64,000 bases of DNA from Candidatus Borkfalkia ceftriaxoniphila (GCF_004134775.1 NZ_SDOZ01000002.1:904005-968004); one strand, 5' to 3'. Shown: positions 1-7,330, counted from the stretch's first letter. Numbers and translations: made by a program. The notes: a model not told the origin generated them from the sequence alone.

Positions 1-984
1 TCCGTTTGTGATCTCATATTCAAGAAAATCGTAACCGTCCAGCTCGGATATTTTTAATCCTCTGTAATTTTCCATGAACAAGGCTATCGGTTTTCCAGAC
101 GTTACCGCCGTTTTGGCAGAGTTATAATTGAAAGTCCGCCATGACATAAGGCTCGTATAACTCGCTTGATATCCCTGTCTGTTCGCATATTTTTTAAATC
201 CGCTTTTGAAGTCCGATACCGTTGCGCCGTTTCCATCCGTTCCCGTATCTATATAAAGCTGATCGAACACCGCTCTCGTTTCCGGAGTGTCCGAAAGATA
301 CATATAACTGCCCATAAAAGATACGCCCGGTTCGTAATTCGGGATCAAATTCGGATACGTTTTATCCAGATATACGACCAGGTTCACGCACATTTTTGCA
401 ACGCAGGAGGCTGCCTCTCCGTGCATACAGCCGGGGATCGACGGCAGCATATTATATTTGTTCTCCGACCTATATATGTAATCTACCCGCTTATTTTCAT
501 AGTAAGCGTCGCCCGTTCCGCGATATGCGTCCTCGCCTAACAGTTCTACCGAATTTTCAGAAACAGGCAGATTTGTTTCGCAGTCATAGAAACTCCCGCC
601 GTCGCTGTACCAATAGATACCCTGCCTAACATATACATTTTTGCCTTCTTCCTGACGATACGGGCTTTCCCCTTGCGGATAAAACTCCGTTACGCGTAAC
701 GCCCCGTCGTCTATCAATAGCGCAAAGCCCTGTCCTTCGCCGTATATAAAACTGTAAGCGATACCCAACTCATTCAATTCAATATCATATACTCTTTCCT
801 TTTCCGCCGATACCGTAGTGGTGTCGGCATTTTCATAGTCGAATATTTCGTTTAACGTTTCGTAGAACAGCATATCTGCCTCGCTTTCGACAACCGCCGC
901 ATTCGCCGTAATGCCGATCCCCAACATAGCCGCGATCATTGCCGTTAAAACAACGATTGCAATTCCTTTGTGCATTCTTTTCAT
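1..984 (-). CDS. Secreted C39-like cysteine peptidase (partial, C-terminus beyond window)
   Basis: The reading frame starts with ATG at 984 and stays open to the window edge, about 328 residues. A basic start and a hydrophobic run of roughly 20 residues ending near Ala-Asn-Ala form a signal peptide, so the protein is probably exported. Near residue 190 there is an Ile-Pro-Gly-Cys followed by a helix rich in Ala and Cys, then Tyr-Glu-Pro-Gly. Further on comes a block with Gly-Lys-Pro-Ile-Ala-Leu-Phe. This order fits C39-like/papain-fold peptidases, with the Cys as nucleophile; the catalytic His would lie beyond the edge. The start overlaps the stop of the sigma factor gene (ATGA) and has GGGAGG upstream, so the two are co-translated. 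The peptidase call is inference from motif order. Confidence 0.6.
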   Translation of the reverse strand, partial: MKRMHKGIAIVVLTAMIAAMLGIGITANAAVVESEADMLFYETLNEIFDYENADTTTVSAEKERVYDIELNELGIAYSFIYGEGQGFALLIDDGALRVTEFYPQGESPYRQEEGKNVYVRQGIYWYSDGGSFYDCETNLPVSENSVELLGEDAYRGTGDAYYENKRVDYIYRSENKYNMLPSIPGCMHGEAASCVAKMCVNLVVYLDKTYPNLIPNYEPGVSFMGSYMYLSDTPETRAVFDQLYIDTGTDGNGATVSDFKSGFKKYANRQGYQASYTSLMSWRTFNYNSAKTAVTSGKPIALFMENYRGLKISELDGYDFLEYEITNG

Positions 985-1484
985 TTTTCTTCCTCCCTGA
1001 AATGAATTTTTAATTTATTTTTAGCGATGCGGTGATGATATTTTACCGCATCGTATTTTTCGTTTAACAGTTCCGCGATCTCTTTTAATCGAAAACGTTC
1101 CCAATAGCGCAGATAAATTATTTTCTGCTCGGACTCGCTCAATCCTTCTAATGCGATTAAGGCTTTATCGCTCAAACGGAATTCTCCGCACTCTCCGTTA
1201 TCCATGTCCGAATAAACCAACCGCTTGTCTTTGCGCAATTTGTCCAACGCCATGTTTCTTGCGATCGTATATACCCAAGCCGTCGGCGCACGAACAAACT
1301 TCGGCTTGATCTCAAACAACTTTATGAAAAATTGTTGTGCAATGTCTTTGCCGTCTACCTTTCCTCGGAATTGCCTGTCTATATACCGAACAATGAGCGG
1401 ATAGTAATATTCATATAACTTTGTGACGGCTCTCGAACTGCTACGATACCTCGTTAATAAATAATTGAATAAGATCGGATTCAC
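981..1484 (-). CDS. ECF-type RNA polymerase sigma factor
   Basis: This 167-residue protein has sigma region 2 in the first half (a helix with DGKDIAQQFFIKLFE, then WVYTIARNMALDKLRK) and a sigma-70 region 4 helix-turn-helix near residues 110-160 (LSESEQKIIYLRYWERFRLKEIAELL). Its size and two-domain build are those of ECF sigma factors. The start is GTG at 1484, with AAGGAG seven bases upstream. No anti-sigma factor is visible. The only partner in view is the coupled secreted peptidase-like gene, which it overlaps by four bases. I infer that the pair forms a small stress or envelope response unit, with the sigma factor possibly reading its own promoter in the repeat-rich region upstream. Confidence 0.85.
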   Translation of the reverse strand: MNPILFNYLLTRYRSSSRAVTKLYEYYYPLIVRYIDRQFRGKVDGKDIAQQFFIKLFEIKPKFVRAPTAWVYTIARNMALDKLRKDKRLVYSDMDNGECGEFRLSDKALIALEGLSESEQKIIYLRYWERFRLKEIAELLNEKYDAVKYHHRIAKNKLKIHFREEEK

Positions 1485-1726
1485 TTTTTATCTCCTTGGC
1501 GCGTCTATAAAAATAATTAGTTCGGATAGCGCGCTGTCCGTGTTTATACCTTAAAAAAATAGGCTATCCTTAAAAAACAGAAAAACCGTCTATCCGAGTT
1601 ATATGTTTATGGTTAGACTTCTAACCGTGAATTTTCTATATGCGCATATTATATCATATTAGATAAAGAAATTCCATCTATCCGAGTTAAATAATTTTGC
1701 AGTATTGTAGGAGGGTTTGACGAATT
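1485..1726. promoter_or_regulatory. Divergent regulatory region with palindromes and CTATCCG repeats
   Basis: This region separates the sigma factor (leftward) from the repressor operon (rightward). It holds TTCGGATAG at 1521-1529, CTATCCGAGTT at 1590-1600 and again at 1678-1688, a perfect palindrome GGTTAGA-CT-TCTAACC at 1611-1626, and ATATGCGCATAT at 1638-1649. These are good candidates for operators of the two HTH proteins that follow. The 1678 copy also matches a motif at 5862-5872 inside the recombinase gene, so it may instead mark an element end. Confidence 0.55.
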
Positions 1727-2206
1727 ATGTCGAGGGTTCCGTCCGATTCACATTTAAAAACTTCAGATTTATTTAAAAAAAGACTTAATGAACTCATTGC
1801 AGATTTAGACTGCTCTATTTATGAGTTTGCCCCGAAAGCGCATGTTAGTAAAGGCGTAATTACACGTGCTACCATTTACGGCATTATTCCAAGCGTTAAA
1901 CCATTGATAAAAATTGCCGATACTTGTGAAGTTTCATTGGAATATTTATTAGGCTTAACGAACGAAACAATTTTTTCTCCCTCAATTCTAAAGGTCCCCT
2001 TTCATATTCGAATAAACGAATTGCGCCTGGAAAGGGGCGTCAAATTTTCACAGATTGGAAAACAGATGCCTTTTAGTACTAATCTTTTTTATGACTGGCA
2101 ACGCGAACATACCCTACCATCATTAGAATATTTGCTCGCAATTGCCAACTATTTTGAAGTATCCATTGATTACCTGCTTGGACGAACCGACGATAAAACC
2201 AATTAA
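1727..2206 (+). CDS. Double-HTH XRE-family regulator, copy 1
   Basis: This 159-residue protein contains two copies of a helix-turn-helix of the Cro/CI type, roughly residues 14-75 and 90-153. Each ends in a typical I(K)IAD...SxxYLLG(R/L)T segment. It is probably a DNA-binding repressor. The next gene encodes a clear paralogue of exactly the same length, so this is a tandem duplication. A TAGGAGGG lies 11 bases before ATG, a rather long spacing. It heads a probable operon with copy 2, an MNT nucleotidyltransferase and a HEPN protein. I infer control of the MNT/HEPN pair and of its own promoter through the palindromes upstream. Confidence 0.8.
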   Translation: MSRVPSDSHLKTSDLFKKRLNELIADLDCSIYEFAPKAHVSKGVITRATIYGIIPSVKPLIKIADTCEVSLEYLLGLTNETIFSPSILKVPFHIRINELRLERGVKFSQIGKQMPFSTNLFYDWQREHTLPSLEYLLAIANYFEVSIDYLLGRTDDKTN

Positions 2207-2222
2207 AAAGAGGTTTAAATTT

Positions 2223-2702
2223 ATGCCAAGAAATCCGACAATACACCCAACTCAACGTATATCGCCTGAGTTTCAAGATCGTCTTAATAGTATTATTAAA
2301 GATAAAGAATGTACAAAGTATGAATTCTCTTCTTTAGTTGGCGTCAGTAAAGAAGTTATCAGCCGATCATGCTTATATGGAATTATTCCCAGTCTACAAT
2401 CTCTTATTAAAATAGCCGATTATTTGAATATTTCAATAAATTATCTTTTAGGGAAAACTTCAAATTCAAATTTTATTAAATCAGAATGTAACGTATCCTT
2501 TCACGAAAGACTGAGAAGTTTAGCCAATGAAAAACATAAAAAGTATTCTGAAATTGCTCGAAAAATGATTTTCCCCGAGAGTTATTTCCATGATTGGATC
2601 AGAACAAACACATTACCCTCTCTTGATTATTTAATAAAAATAGCGGAATATTTCAATGTTTCTCCCGATTATATCCTTGGAAGAACCGATGAAAGAGATT
2701 AA
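2223..2702 (+). CDS. Double-HTH XRE-family regulator, copy 2
   Basis: This second 159-residue double-HTH protein follows copy 1 after 16 bases. The two align along their length, sharing features such as YGIIPS, LIKIAD and the closing DYLLGRTD/DYILGRTD. The ATG at 2223 has AAAGAGG nine bases upstream. A longer upstream extension would overlap copy 1 and has no better signal. Its end runs into the MNT gene with almost no gap, which suggests one transcript. Four related HTH modules in two adjacent genes could bind as heterodimers or to spaced half-sites; this is inference. Confidence 0.8.
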   Translation: MPRNPTIHPTQRISPEFQDRLNSIIKDKECTKYEFSSLVGVSKEVISRSCLYGIIPSLQSLIKIADYLNISINYLLGKTSNSNFIKSECNVSFHERLRSLANEKHKKYSEIARKMIFPESYFHDWIRTNTLPSLDYLIKIAEYFNVSPDYILGRTDERD

Positions 2703-2706
2703 ATTG

Positions 2707-3012
2707 ATGAATATAGAAAAAAATTTATTGGTTTTTATACAAAATATTTGCAGGAATTATCCTACCATTGAAAAGGTCATATTATTCGGCTCACGCGCTC
2801 GCGGAGATCATACGCAAAAAAGCGATTATGATTTAGCAATTTACGGACAGTTACAACCAAGCGAAATCGTTCTTTTACGGAATGCCCTTCGGGAAGATCT
2901 CCCTACCTTGCATAAAATCGATACCGTTTTTATGCAATCCGAAACGGACAGCAAATTGATTAAAAATATCGAAACCGAAGGAATTTTGATTTATGATAAA
3001 ACTTGCCAATAA
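2707..3012 (+). CDS. mntA: MNT-type nucleotidyltransferase (antitoxin-like)
   Basis: The protein is about 101 residues and carries the minimal nucleotidyltransferase signature: GSRARG at residues 28-33 and the metal-binding SDYDL pair (Asp40, Asp42). In MNT/HEPN systems the MNT protein neutralises the HEPN ribonuclease by adding AMP to it. The gene directly follows the double-HTH repressors. Its end overlaps the HEPN start by 20 bases, the usual arrangement. ATG at 2689 in the same frame is an alternative start. The function is assigned from the family and the neighbour, not tested. Confidence 0.85.
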   Translation: MNIEKNLLVFIQNICRNYPTIEKVILFGSRARGDHTQKSDYDLAIYGQLQPSEIVLLRNALREDLPTLHKIDTVFMQSETDSKLIKNIETEGILIYDKTCQ

Positions 3013-3397
3013 ATTTGATAATTTCAACAAAGCCGTTAAGCGGCTGAATGAAGCAAATATCGCTTATAAAAAGAACCGTGACGATGACATTTATCAAGAC
3101 GCATTGATTCAACGGTTTGAGTTCACTTTTGAACTGGCATGGAAAACGCTGCGTGAGTTTATGACTGATCAAGGCTATCAATTAGAAATTCTTTCTCCCA
3201 AAGGTGTCTTTGCCTTTGCCTATCAGGAAGGAATCATCTCCAACGAAACACTTTGGCTGGACATGCTCGATTCGAGGAACCTTACTTCCCACGATTATGG
3301 ACACGAGTTGGCGCAAACGATTGCAGATAAAATAAGCAACCGTTTTTGCAAAGAACTTTCTAATCTTGCAAAGTATATTTTTGAAAAAATTAAATAG
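2993..3397 (+). CDS. hepT: HEPN-domain protein, HI0074 type (toxin of MNT/HEPN pair)
   Basis: This 134-residue helical protein has the HI0074/nucleotidyltransferase-substrate-binding layout. FEFTFELAWKTLREFM near residues 42-57 and RNLTSHDY at 95-102 supply the R-x4-H HEPN catalytic motif (Arg95, His100). HEPN proteins of this class are RNases whose activity is blocked by the partner MNT. The start overlaps the MNT gene and a C-rich/T-rich terminator follows the stop. Together with the two repressors this is a four-gene toxin-antitoxin-like module. It may stabilise the mobile segment or defend against phage. Confidence 0.85.
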   Translation: MIKLANKFDNFNKAVKRLNEANIAYKKNRDDDIYQDALIQRFEFTFELAWKTLREFMTDQGYQLEILSPKGVFAFAYQEGIISNETLWLDMLDSRNLTSHDYGHELAQTIADKISNRFCKELSNLAKYIFEKIK

Positions 3398-3399
3398 TA

Positions 3400-3437
3400 A
3401 AAAAGGGGGACAGTTTAAAACCACCCCCCCCTTTTTT
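3400..3437. terminator. Bidirectional terminator
   Basis: An A-run plus GGGGG pairs with CCCCC plus a T-run across a short AT loop. It can end the HEPN operon rightward and the small minus-strand gene at 3436-3603 leftward. Confidence 0.7.
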
Positions 3438-3603
3438 ATTCTCTTTGACAAGATTGTTTTCGCTGGTAATATTCCGAAATTTCCAACTCTATCGCAGACA
3501 ATATACTTTCCGCTTTTTCTTTCGGTATCAATCGCAGATCGGGTTTTCCGTTCACATACACCTTTAAATTCAGCGGATTCTCCTTCGTTTCAATTTCCTG
3601 CAT
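3436..3603 (-). CDS. Small hypothetical protein (55 aa)
   Basis: ATG at 3603 is preceded by AGGAGGG at good spacing and opens a 55-residue frame ending with TAA at 3438-3436. The product is charged, with a MQEIETKENPLNLKVYV start and a helix-forming second half (PKEKAESILSAIELEISEYY). I recognise no family. The strong ribosome binding site, stop inside a terminator and position between the HEPN gene and the recombinase operon support a real gene. It could be a recombination directionality factor or a cargo gene; neither is shown by the sequence. Confidence 0.55.
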   Translation of the reverse strand: MQEIETKENPLNLKVYVNGKPDLRLIPKEKAESILSAIELEISEYYQRKQSCQRE

Positions 3604-4090
3604 TTCCGTTCCCTCCTTTTTTCTTTCATATTACCATAAAATAAAAAATTTTTCCTCGGACTCCGCCCGTTGGGTTTCCCGTCCTTTTCGGTCGGTTTTC
3701 TTCTTTCCCCGTTTTTTTCCGTCCTTTCCCCGCGTTTCCTTTCGGTTTTAGCAGAAGAAGACCTTGCCGTCAAGGAAAAAAAGTATCGCTTAAAACTGAA
3801 TATGTATGATTCGCACGCAATACTTTTTTTGCGGCATTTTTTTTATTACATATATCTTCTTGACTTCGCCTTTCCCTTGACCGCTTCGGTCTTTTCTGCT
3901 GTTTTTTCCATTGTCCTTTGGGGTGGTGAGGCAGGTCGGTTTTTTCTCTTTTCTTTCGTTTTCGCGAACAAAGGGCGGAGCCGAGCGGAAATTGTACGGA
4001 TTGAAACGGATTTGTTCCGATTCCAGTCCGTACTTTTTTCTTTCTTTTTTTGGTATCCTTTATTCACAATAATTTTTAGGAGGTTTTCCA
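3604..4090. other. Intergenic region upstream of recombinase operon
   Basis: I see no credible gene in these 490 bases. The stretch is pyrimidine-rich on the plus strand. Near its right end, GTACGG at 3994-3999 pairs with CCGTAC at 4028-4033. The right arm, CAGTCCGTAC, recurs upstream of the second recombinase at 7764-7773. It is a candidate binding site for the recombinase or its regulator. Confidence 0.4.
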
Positions 4091-4426
4091 ATGAAAACAG
4101 CAATCATTTACACATGGAGCACGGCGGAGAACGACGCCGCTATCCAGAGCCAAATCATTCTTTGTAAAACCTTTGCGCTAAAGAATGATTTTAAGATCTT
4201 ACACATTTATTCAGACTTTAAGAAGTCGGGCATCGGGAATAAACTGCCTGCCATGTGCAAACTTTTGAACGAAATCCAAAGTTGCGAATGGGATTCGCTG
4301 CTTATAACCGATCCGTCGCGTTTAACCGATGATCCGCTGGAATATTTTAAATTGCAATTTAATCTCAACATGGCGGGCAAACGGATTATCACTGTTATCG
4401 AACAAAAGGAGGTTTTGAAACAATGA
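4091..4426 (+). CDS. Degenerate serine-recombinase catalytic-domain protein
   Basis: This 111-residue protein is only the N-terminal resolvase fold. Compared with the recombinase next door, the catalytic region reads IYTWSTAEND instead of FYGRYSCERQ: a Ser is present (Ser10) but the preceding catalytic Arg is gone. The DRFGRN loop reads SRLTDD, keeping one Arg and losing the other. There is no recombinase or zinc domain. AGGAGG lies at good spacing before ATG, and the stop overlaps the next start (ATGA), so the two are translationally coupled. I infer a catalytically weak or dead partner that could modulate the full-length recombinase through the dimer interface. Confidence 0.7.
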   Translation: MKTAIIYTWSTAENDAAIQSQIILCKTFALKNDFKILHIYSDFKKSGIGNKLPAMCKLLNEIQSCEWDSLLITDPSRLTDDPLEYFKLQFNLNMAGKRIITVIEQKEVLKQ

Positions 4427-5973
4427 GATACGCTGCTTTTTACGGACGTTATTCCTGTGAACGACAAAATGAACAATCTATTGAAGGTCAATTAAGAATT
4501 TGTCAGCAATATGCTGATCAGCACGATCTTAAAATCGTAGAAACTTATATAGACCGAGCTATGACCGGTACGAACGACCATCGCCCTGCTTTTCAGAAGA
4601 TGCTTGCCGATTGCGAAAAGAACGTACTGTGGGATATTGTGCTTGTCTATGCCATTGACCGATTCGGCAGAAACTCTATCGAGATCGCTGTCAATAAGCA
4701 AAAACTCAAGAAAAACAACAAAATGCTTATCTCTGCTACACAACGGACTTCTGATAATATTGACGGGACAAAAAACCTTGACGGTATTTTGCTCGAAAAT
4801 GTTTATATCGGGCTTGCGGAATACTATTCCGCTGAACTTTCACAAAAAATTCGCAGAGGTCTGCACGAAAGTCGCATGAAAGGTCAATTCTCCGGCGGTA
4901 TTCTTCCTTACGGATATTATGTTGAAAATAAAAAAGTATTTATCGACGAAGAACGTGCCGAAATCGTCCGTTTTATCTTTCAACAATATGCGGAAGGTAC
5001 AACCGTAAAAGAAATTATTCGGAAATTGACCGAGAAAGGCTTGACTTATCGAGGAAAGCCCTTCGCTATGAATACCGTTTATCAAATGTTGCGCCTTGAA
5101 AAATATATCGGTATATGTCGATACGATGAAGGCGTTTATGATAACATTTTTCCCGCGATCGTTCCAAAATACATCTACGAAGACGTACAAAAAATATTGC
5201 AGACAAATAAAAAAGGTTCAAAAAGTACCCGCACAGAATTTCTATTAAAGGGAAAACTCTTATGCGGGTATTGCGGTAAAAATATGCATGGCGACAGCGG
5301 TACTTCTCATACGGGCAAAACCATGCACTATTATAATTGTATGGCAAGAAAACGTAATAATTCTTGTAATAAATCAGCGGTTTCAAAAGATAAATTTGAA
5401 AAACTTATAACGGATACTACCGTTCAACTTTTCGAAGATCAGTCTAATATTGACTTGATAGCCAATGAGATCATGAATGTACATAAAACGCGAATGAACA
5501 AAAAATCAGTATTGAGCATTTTAGAAAACCAACGCGACGAAATCAAACGTTCATTGGCTAACATTATGAAAGCCGTCGAAAAAGGTATTTTCAATGCAAC
5601 AACTCAATCACGCATGGAGGAACTCGAAAAGCAACTTGCCGACGTTGAATCAAACATTGCCATAGAACAATACAAAGAGAAAACCATTTTAACAAAAGAA
5701 AATATTATTGACTTTCTCACGAACGCCATTCTGCAAAAACCTAAAAAGATGCTGCAAACTCTGATACAAAAAATCGTCGTATATGACGATAAAATTATTA
5801 TCTATTACAATTTTACAGATAAAACAAATCCCGATGAATCTAATCATCGGGATTCTTTTTACTATCCGGGTTCGGATAGTTCCGTTATGGTGGAGTGCCT
5901 ATATCGTAAATTGAACGAAAAAAAATCTATCGAATTTTCGATAGATTTTTTTAATTGCTACTTGGGGGCTTAA
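4423..5973 (+). CDS. Large serine recombinase 1
   Basis: This 516-residue site-specific recombinase has a resolvase domain (residues 1-150; Arg9 and Ser11 in YGRYS, then DRFGRNS), a recombinase domain (about 160-270), a zinc ribbon starting with CGYCG near 283 and ending with paired Cys, and a coiled coil near 360-420. Such enzymes integrate and excise mobile elements by a 2-bp staggered cut through a phosphoserine link. It is clearly related to the enzyme at 8155-9681. Oddly, the coding end runs through an intrinsic terminator (5827-5860), a palindrome (5861-5880) and a second terminator (5921-5950), and overlaps a convergent HTH gene by 23 bases. The last 40 residues are therefore probably read from sequence beyond the original gene end. 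Confidence 0.92.
   Translation: MRYAAFYGRYSCERQNEQSIEGQLRICQQYADQHDLKIVETYIDRAMTGTNDHRPAFQKMLADCEKNVLWDIVLVYAIDRFGRNSIEIAVNKQKLKKNNKMLISATQRTSDNIDGTKNLDGILLENVYIGLAEYYSAELSQKIRRGLHESRMKGQFSGGILPYGYYVENKKVFIDEERAEIVRFIFQQYAEGTTVKEIIRKLTEKGLTYRGKPFAMNTVYQMLRLEKYIGICRYDEGVYDNIFPAIVPKYIYEDVQKILQTNKKGSKSTRTEFLLKGKLLCGYCGKNMHGDSGTSHTGKTMHYYNCMARKRNNSCNKSAVSKDKFEKLITDTTVQLFEDQSNIDLIANEIMNVHKTRMNKKSVLSILENQRDEIKRSLANIMKAVEKGIFNATTQSRMEELEKQLADVESNIAIEQYKEKTILTKENIIDFLTNAILQKPKKMLQTLIQKIVVYDDKIIIYYNFTDKTNPDESNHRDSFYYPGSDSSVMVECLYRKLNEKKSIEFSIDFFNCYLGA
5827..5860 (+). terminator. Terminator-like hairpin inside recombinase 1 coding end
   Basis: AATCCCGATGA at 5827-5837 pairs perfectly with TCATCGGGATT at 5844-5854 and is followed by CTTTTT. 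It encodes the PDESNHRDSF segment. Recombinase 2 has the same kind of hairpin at the same point of its protein. Confidence 0.7.
5861..5880. repeat. Palindrome ACTATCCG-N4-CGGATAGT, possible attachment site
   Basis: Two perfect 8-bp arms flank GGTT. The left part, CTATCCGGGTT, matches CTATCCGAGTT at 1590 and 1678 in 10 of 11 positions. The right part, GTTCGGATAG, matches 1520-1529. This is the best candidate in the window for the right end of a recombinase-borne element. Confidence 0.45.
5921..5950. terminator. Bidirectional terminator between recombinase 1 and HTH gene
   Basis: A 14-bp perfect stem, AAAAATCTATCGAA with TTCGATAGATTTTT, has a two-base loop and runs of A and T at its ends. It lies within the last codons of the recombinase and just beyond the stop of the convergent HTH gene. 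Confidence 0.8.
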
Positions 5974-6166
5974 ATAGTTCAACGGGTTCAATTTCTAAAA
6001 CCTCACAAATCTTCAATATCATTTTCAAACTTATATTAATTTTACCGTTTTCTACTTTATGAATATAACTTGCATCTCTACCAATTCTTAAACTTAATTC
6101 ATAAGCGGATAAATTTGCAGCCATTCTTTCTTTTGCTAAATTTATGCTAAAATCTTCGAATTTCAT
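5951..6166 (-). CDS. Small XRE-family HTH regulator
   Basis: This 71-residue protein is a single Cro/CI-type HTH domain (ANLSAYELSLRIGRDASYIHKVENGK followed by the LKICEVLEIEP helix), so a DNA-binding repressor is likely. It converges on recombinase 1 and overlaps its 3' end by 23 bases. It is divergent from the DUF4085-like gene at 6316. The palindrome ATAGT-CA-ACTAT at 6228-6239, at the start site of that gene's promoter, is a plausible operator for it. Confidence 0.8.
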   Translation of the reverse strand: MKFEDFSINLAKERMAANLSAYELSLRIGRDASYIHKVENGKINISLKMILKICEVLEIEPVELFKPPSSN

Positions 6167-6192
6167 ACTTATAGTTTATCTCATAAAATTCC

Positions 6193-6239
6193 TTGACTAA
6201 TTGACCCACAATCCATATAATAGAATTATAGTCAACTAT
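6193..6239 (+). promoter_or_regulatory. Promoter and operator of the 6316 gene
   Basis: TTGACT at 6193-6198 and TATAAT at 6216-6221 are separated by 17 bases, near consensus. The inverted repeat ATAGTCAACTAT at 6228-6239 covers the predicted start point, as expected for repression by the neighbouring HTH protein. Confidence 0.7.
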
Positions 6240-6315
6240 GTAACAATTATGAACATATTCTTGAACAATTTATTGACATTCGAAAATATATAGAATACAA
6301 GGAAAGGAGTGCAAA

Positions 6316-7221
6316 ATGAAATATTTAACGAAAGAATGGCTGATACAATACAAATTATCATATATAAACAGCGTCACAAAGAAGTCTAAACAGGCTCAAA
6401 CTCAAAATATCGTTTATTACAACAACCTTTATCGAAATCGCTATTTAAAATTTATCGAGATTGAAAAATCTGACGAAATCTATTCGGATCCCTGCAAGGA
6501 TTTAGAATTGTGCGAACAAAGAATGAACGAGCAAGGGATAACCGAAGAGGAACGAAAACTCAGAAAATGTATATACAGGTATTATGCAAAAACTTGCGAA
6601 AAGCGGATAGCGGCAGGCGCGCCGTTTGTGTTCGATGAAAACCATGCCGCCCGTAAATTCGAAGAAGGCTTGCGGCAAAAGATAGAATTATTGCAGCATA
6701 TGCCGCCGACGATATTGGATAAGGTTGCAGATATCGGTGTTTTTGCGTTCGGATATGTAAGCGAGGAAGTAAAAAGATTATTAAAACCCTATTGCGGAGA
6801 ATTGAAACGGCAATGTAAAGGTGTACTGAAACAAGCAGAACGCGAAACGGAAAAAGCGGAAAAATATCTGACAAAAAGGCTCGGGGTAAGCGAATACACG
6901 GAATTGTTTTTAACAGATATCATTTTTGAAAACGAAGATATCTATTTACTGTTTGACAACGGCGAAAAATTGCTTATCAAAAACGGAGAAATACTCGAAA
7001 GGGAGGAAGAAAAACTGTTTGCATGGAACGCGGATATCCCCAACAGCGGTTGGAGCATGGTGATTGCCGCCGAGTTGTACCGCACAGACAAAAAATTTGA
7101 AATACATTTTTTAATGGAAAACAGAAACGAATATGAACGTTATACAGTATGGTACTTGACATTCCGAGGAACGGATATACAGGAAATCATAACCCCAAAT
7201 AATGAATTTCGGTTCAAATAA
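6316..7221 (+). CDS. DUF4085-like protein of unknown function
   Basis: The product has 301 residues. The opening MKYLTKEWL and the central LDKVADIGVFAFGYVSEEV recall the DUF4085 family, but this is from memory and unchecked. The middle is a charged helical region rich in Lys and Glu (about residues 150-195). The C-terminal 100 residues look like beta strands, with FLTDIIFENEDIYLLFDNGEKL. No signal peptide or membrane segment is seen. AAAGGAG lies at good spacing before ATG, with a clear promoter upstream and a terminator right after the stop, so it is a single-gene transcript. No function can be given. Confidence 0.7.
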   Translation: MKYLTKEWLIQYKLSYINSVTKKSKQAQTQNIVYYNNLYRNRYLKFIEIEKSDEIYSDPCKDLELCEQRMNEQGITEEERKLRKCIYRYYAKTCEKRIAAGAPFVFDENHAARKFEEGLRQKIELLQHMPPTILDKVADIGVFAFGYVSEEVKRLLKPYCGELKRQCKGVLKQAERETEKAEKYLTKRLGVSEYTELFLTDIIFENEDIYLLFDNGEKLLIKNGEILEREEEKLFAWNADIPNSGWSMVIAAELYRTDKKFEIHFLMENRNEYERYTVWYLTFRGTDIQEIITPNNEFRFK

Positions 7222-7243
7222 TTTAATAAAAATCAGTACTGAA

Positions 7244-7269
7244 AAAGACGCTTTCGAGCGTCTTTTTTT
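7244..7269 (+). terminator. Intrinsic terminator after the 6316 gene
   Basis: AAAGACGCT pairs with AGCGTCTTT around a TTCG tetraloop and is followed by a T-run. Confidence 0.9.
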
Positions 7270-7330
7270 TCATGTTCACAGCAAACGGAAATCGCGGGAA
7301 AAGTCCGAGATAAGGTAGGTAAGTGACGAT

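Noticed and set aside
3670..4167. Plus-strand frame of 165 codons overlapping the recombinase promoter region
   Set aside because: It is a Phe-rich product of pyrimidine-rich DNA, overlaps the well-supported gene at 4091 and lacks initiation signals.
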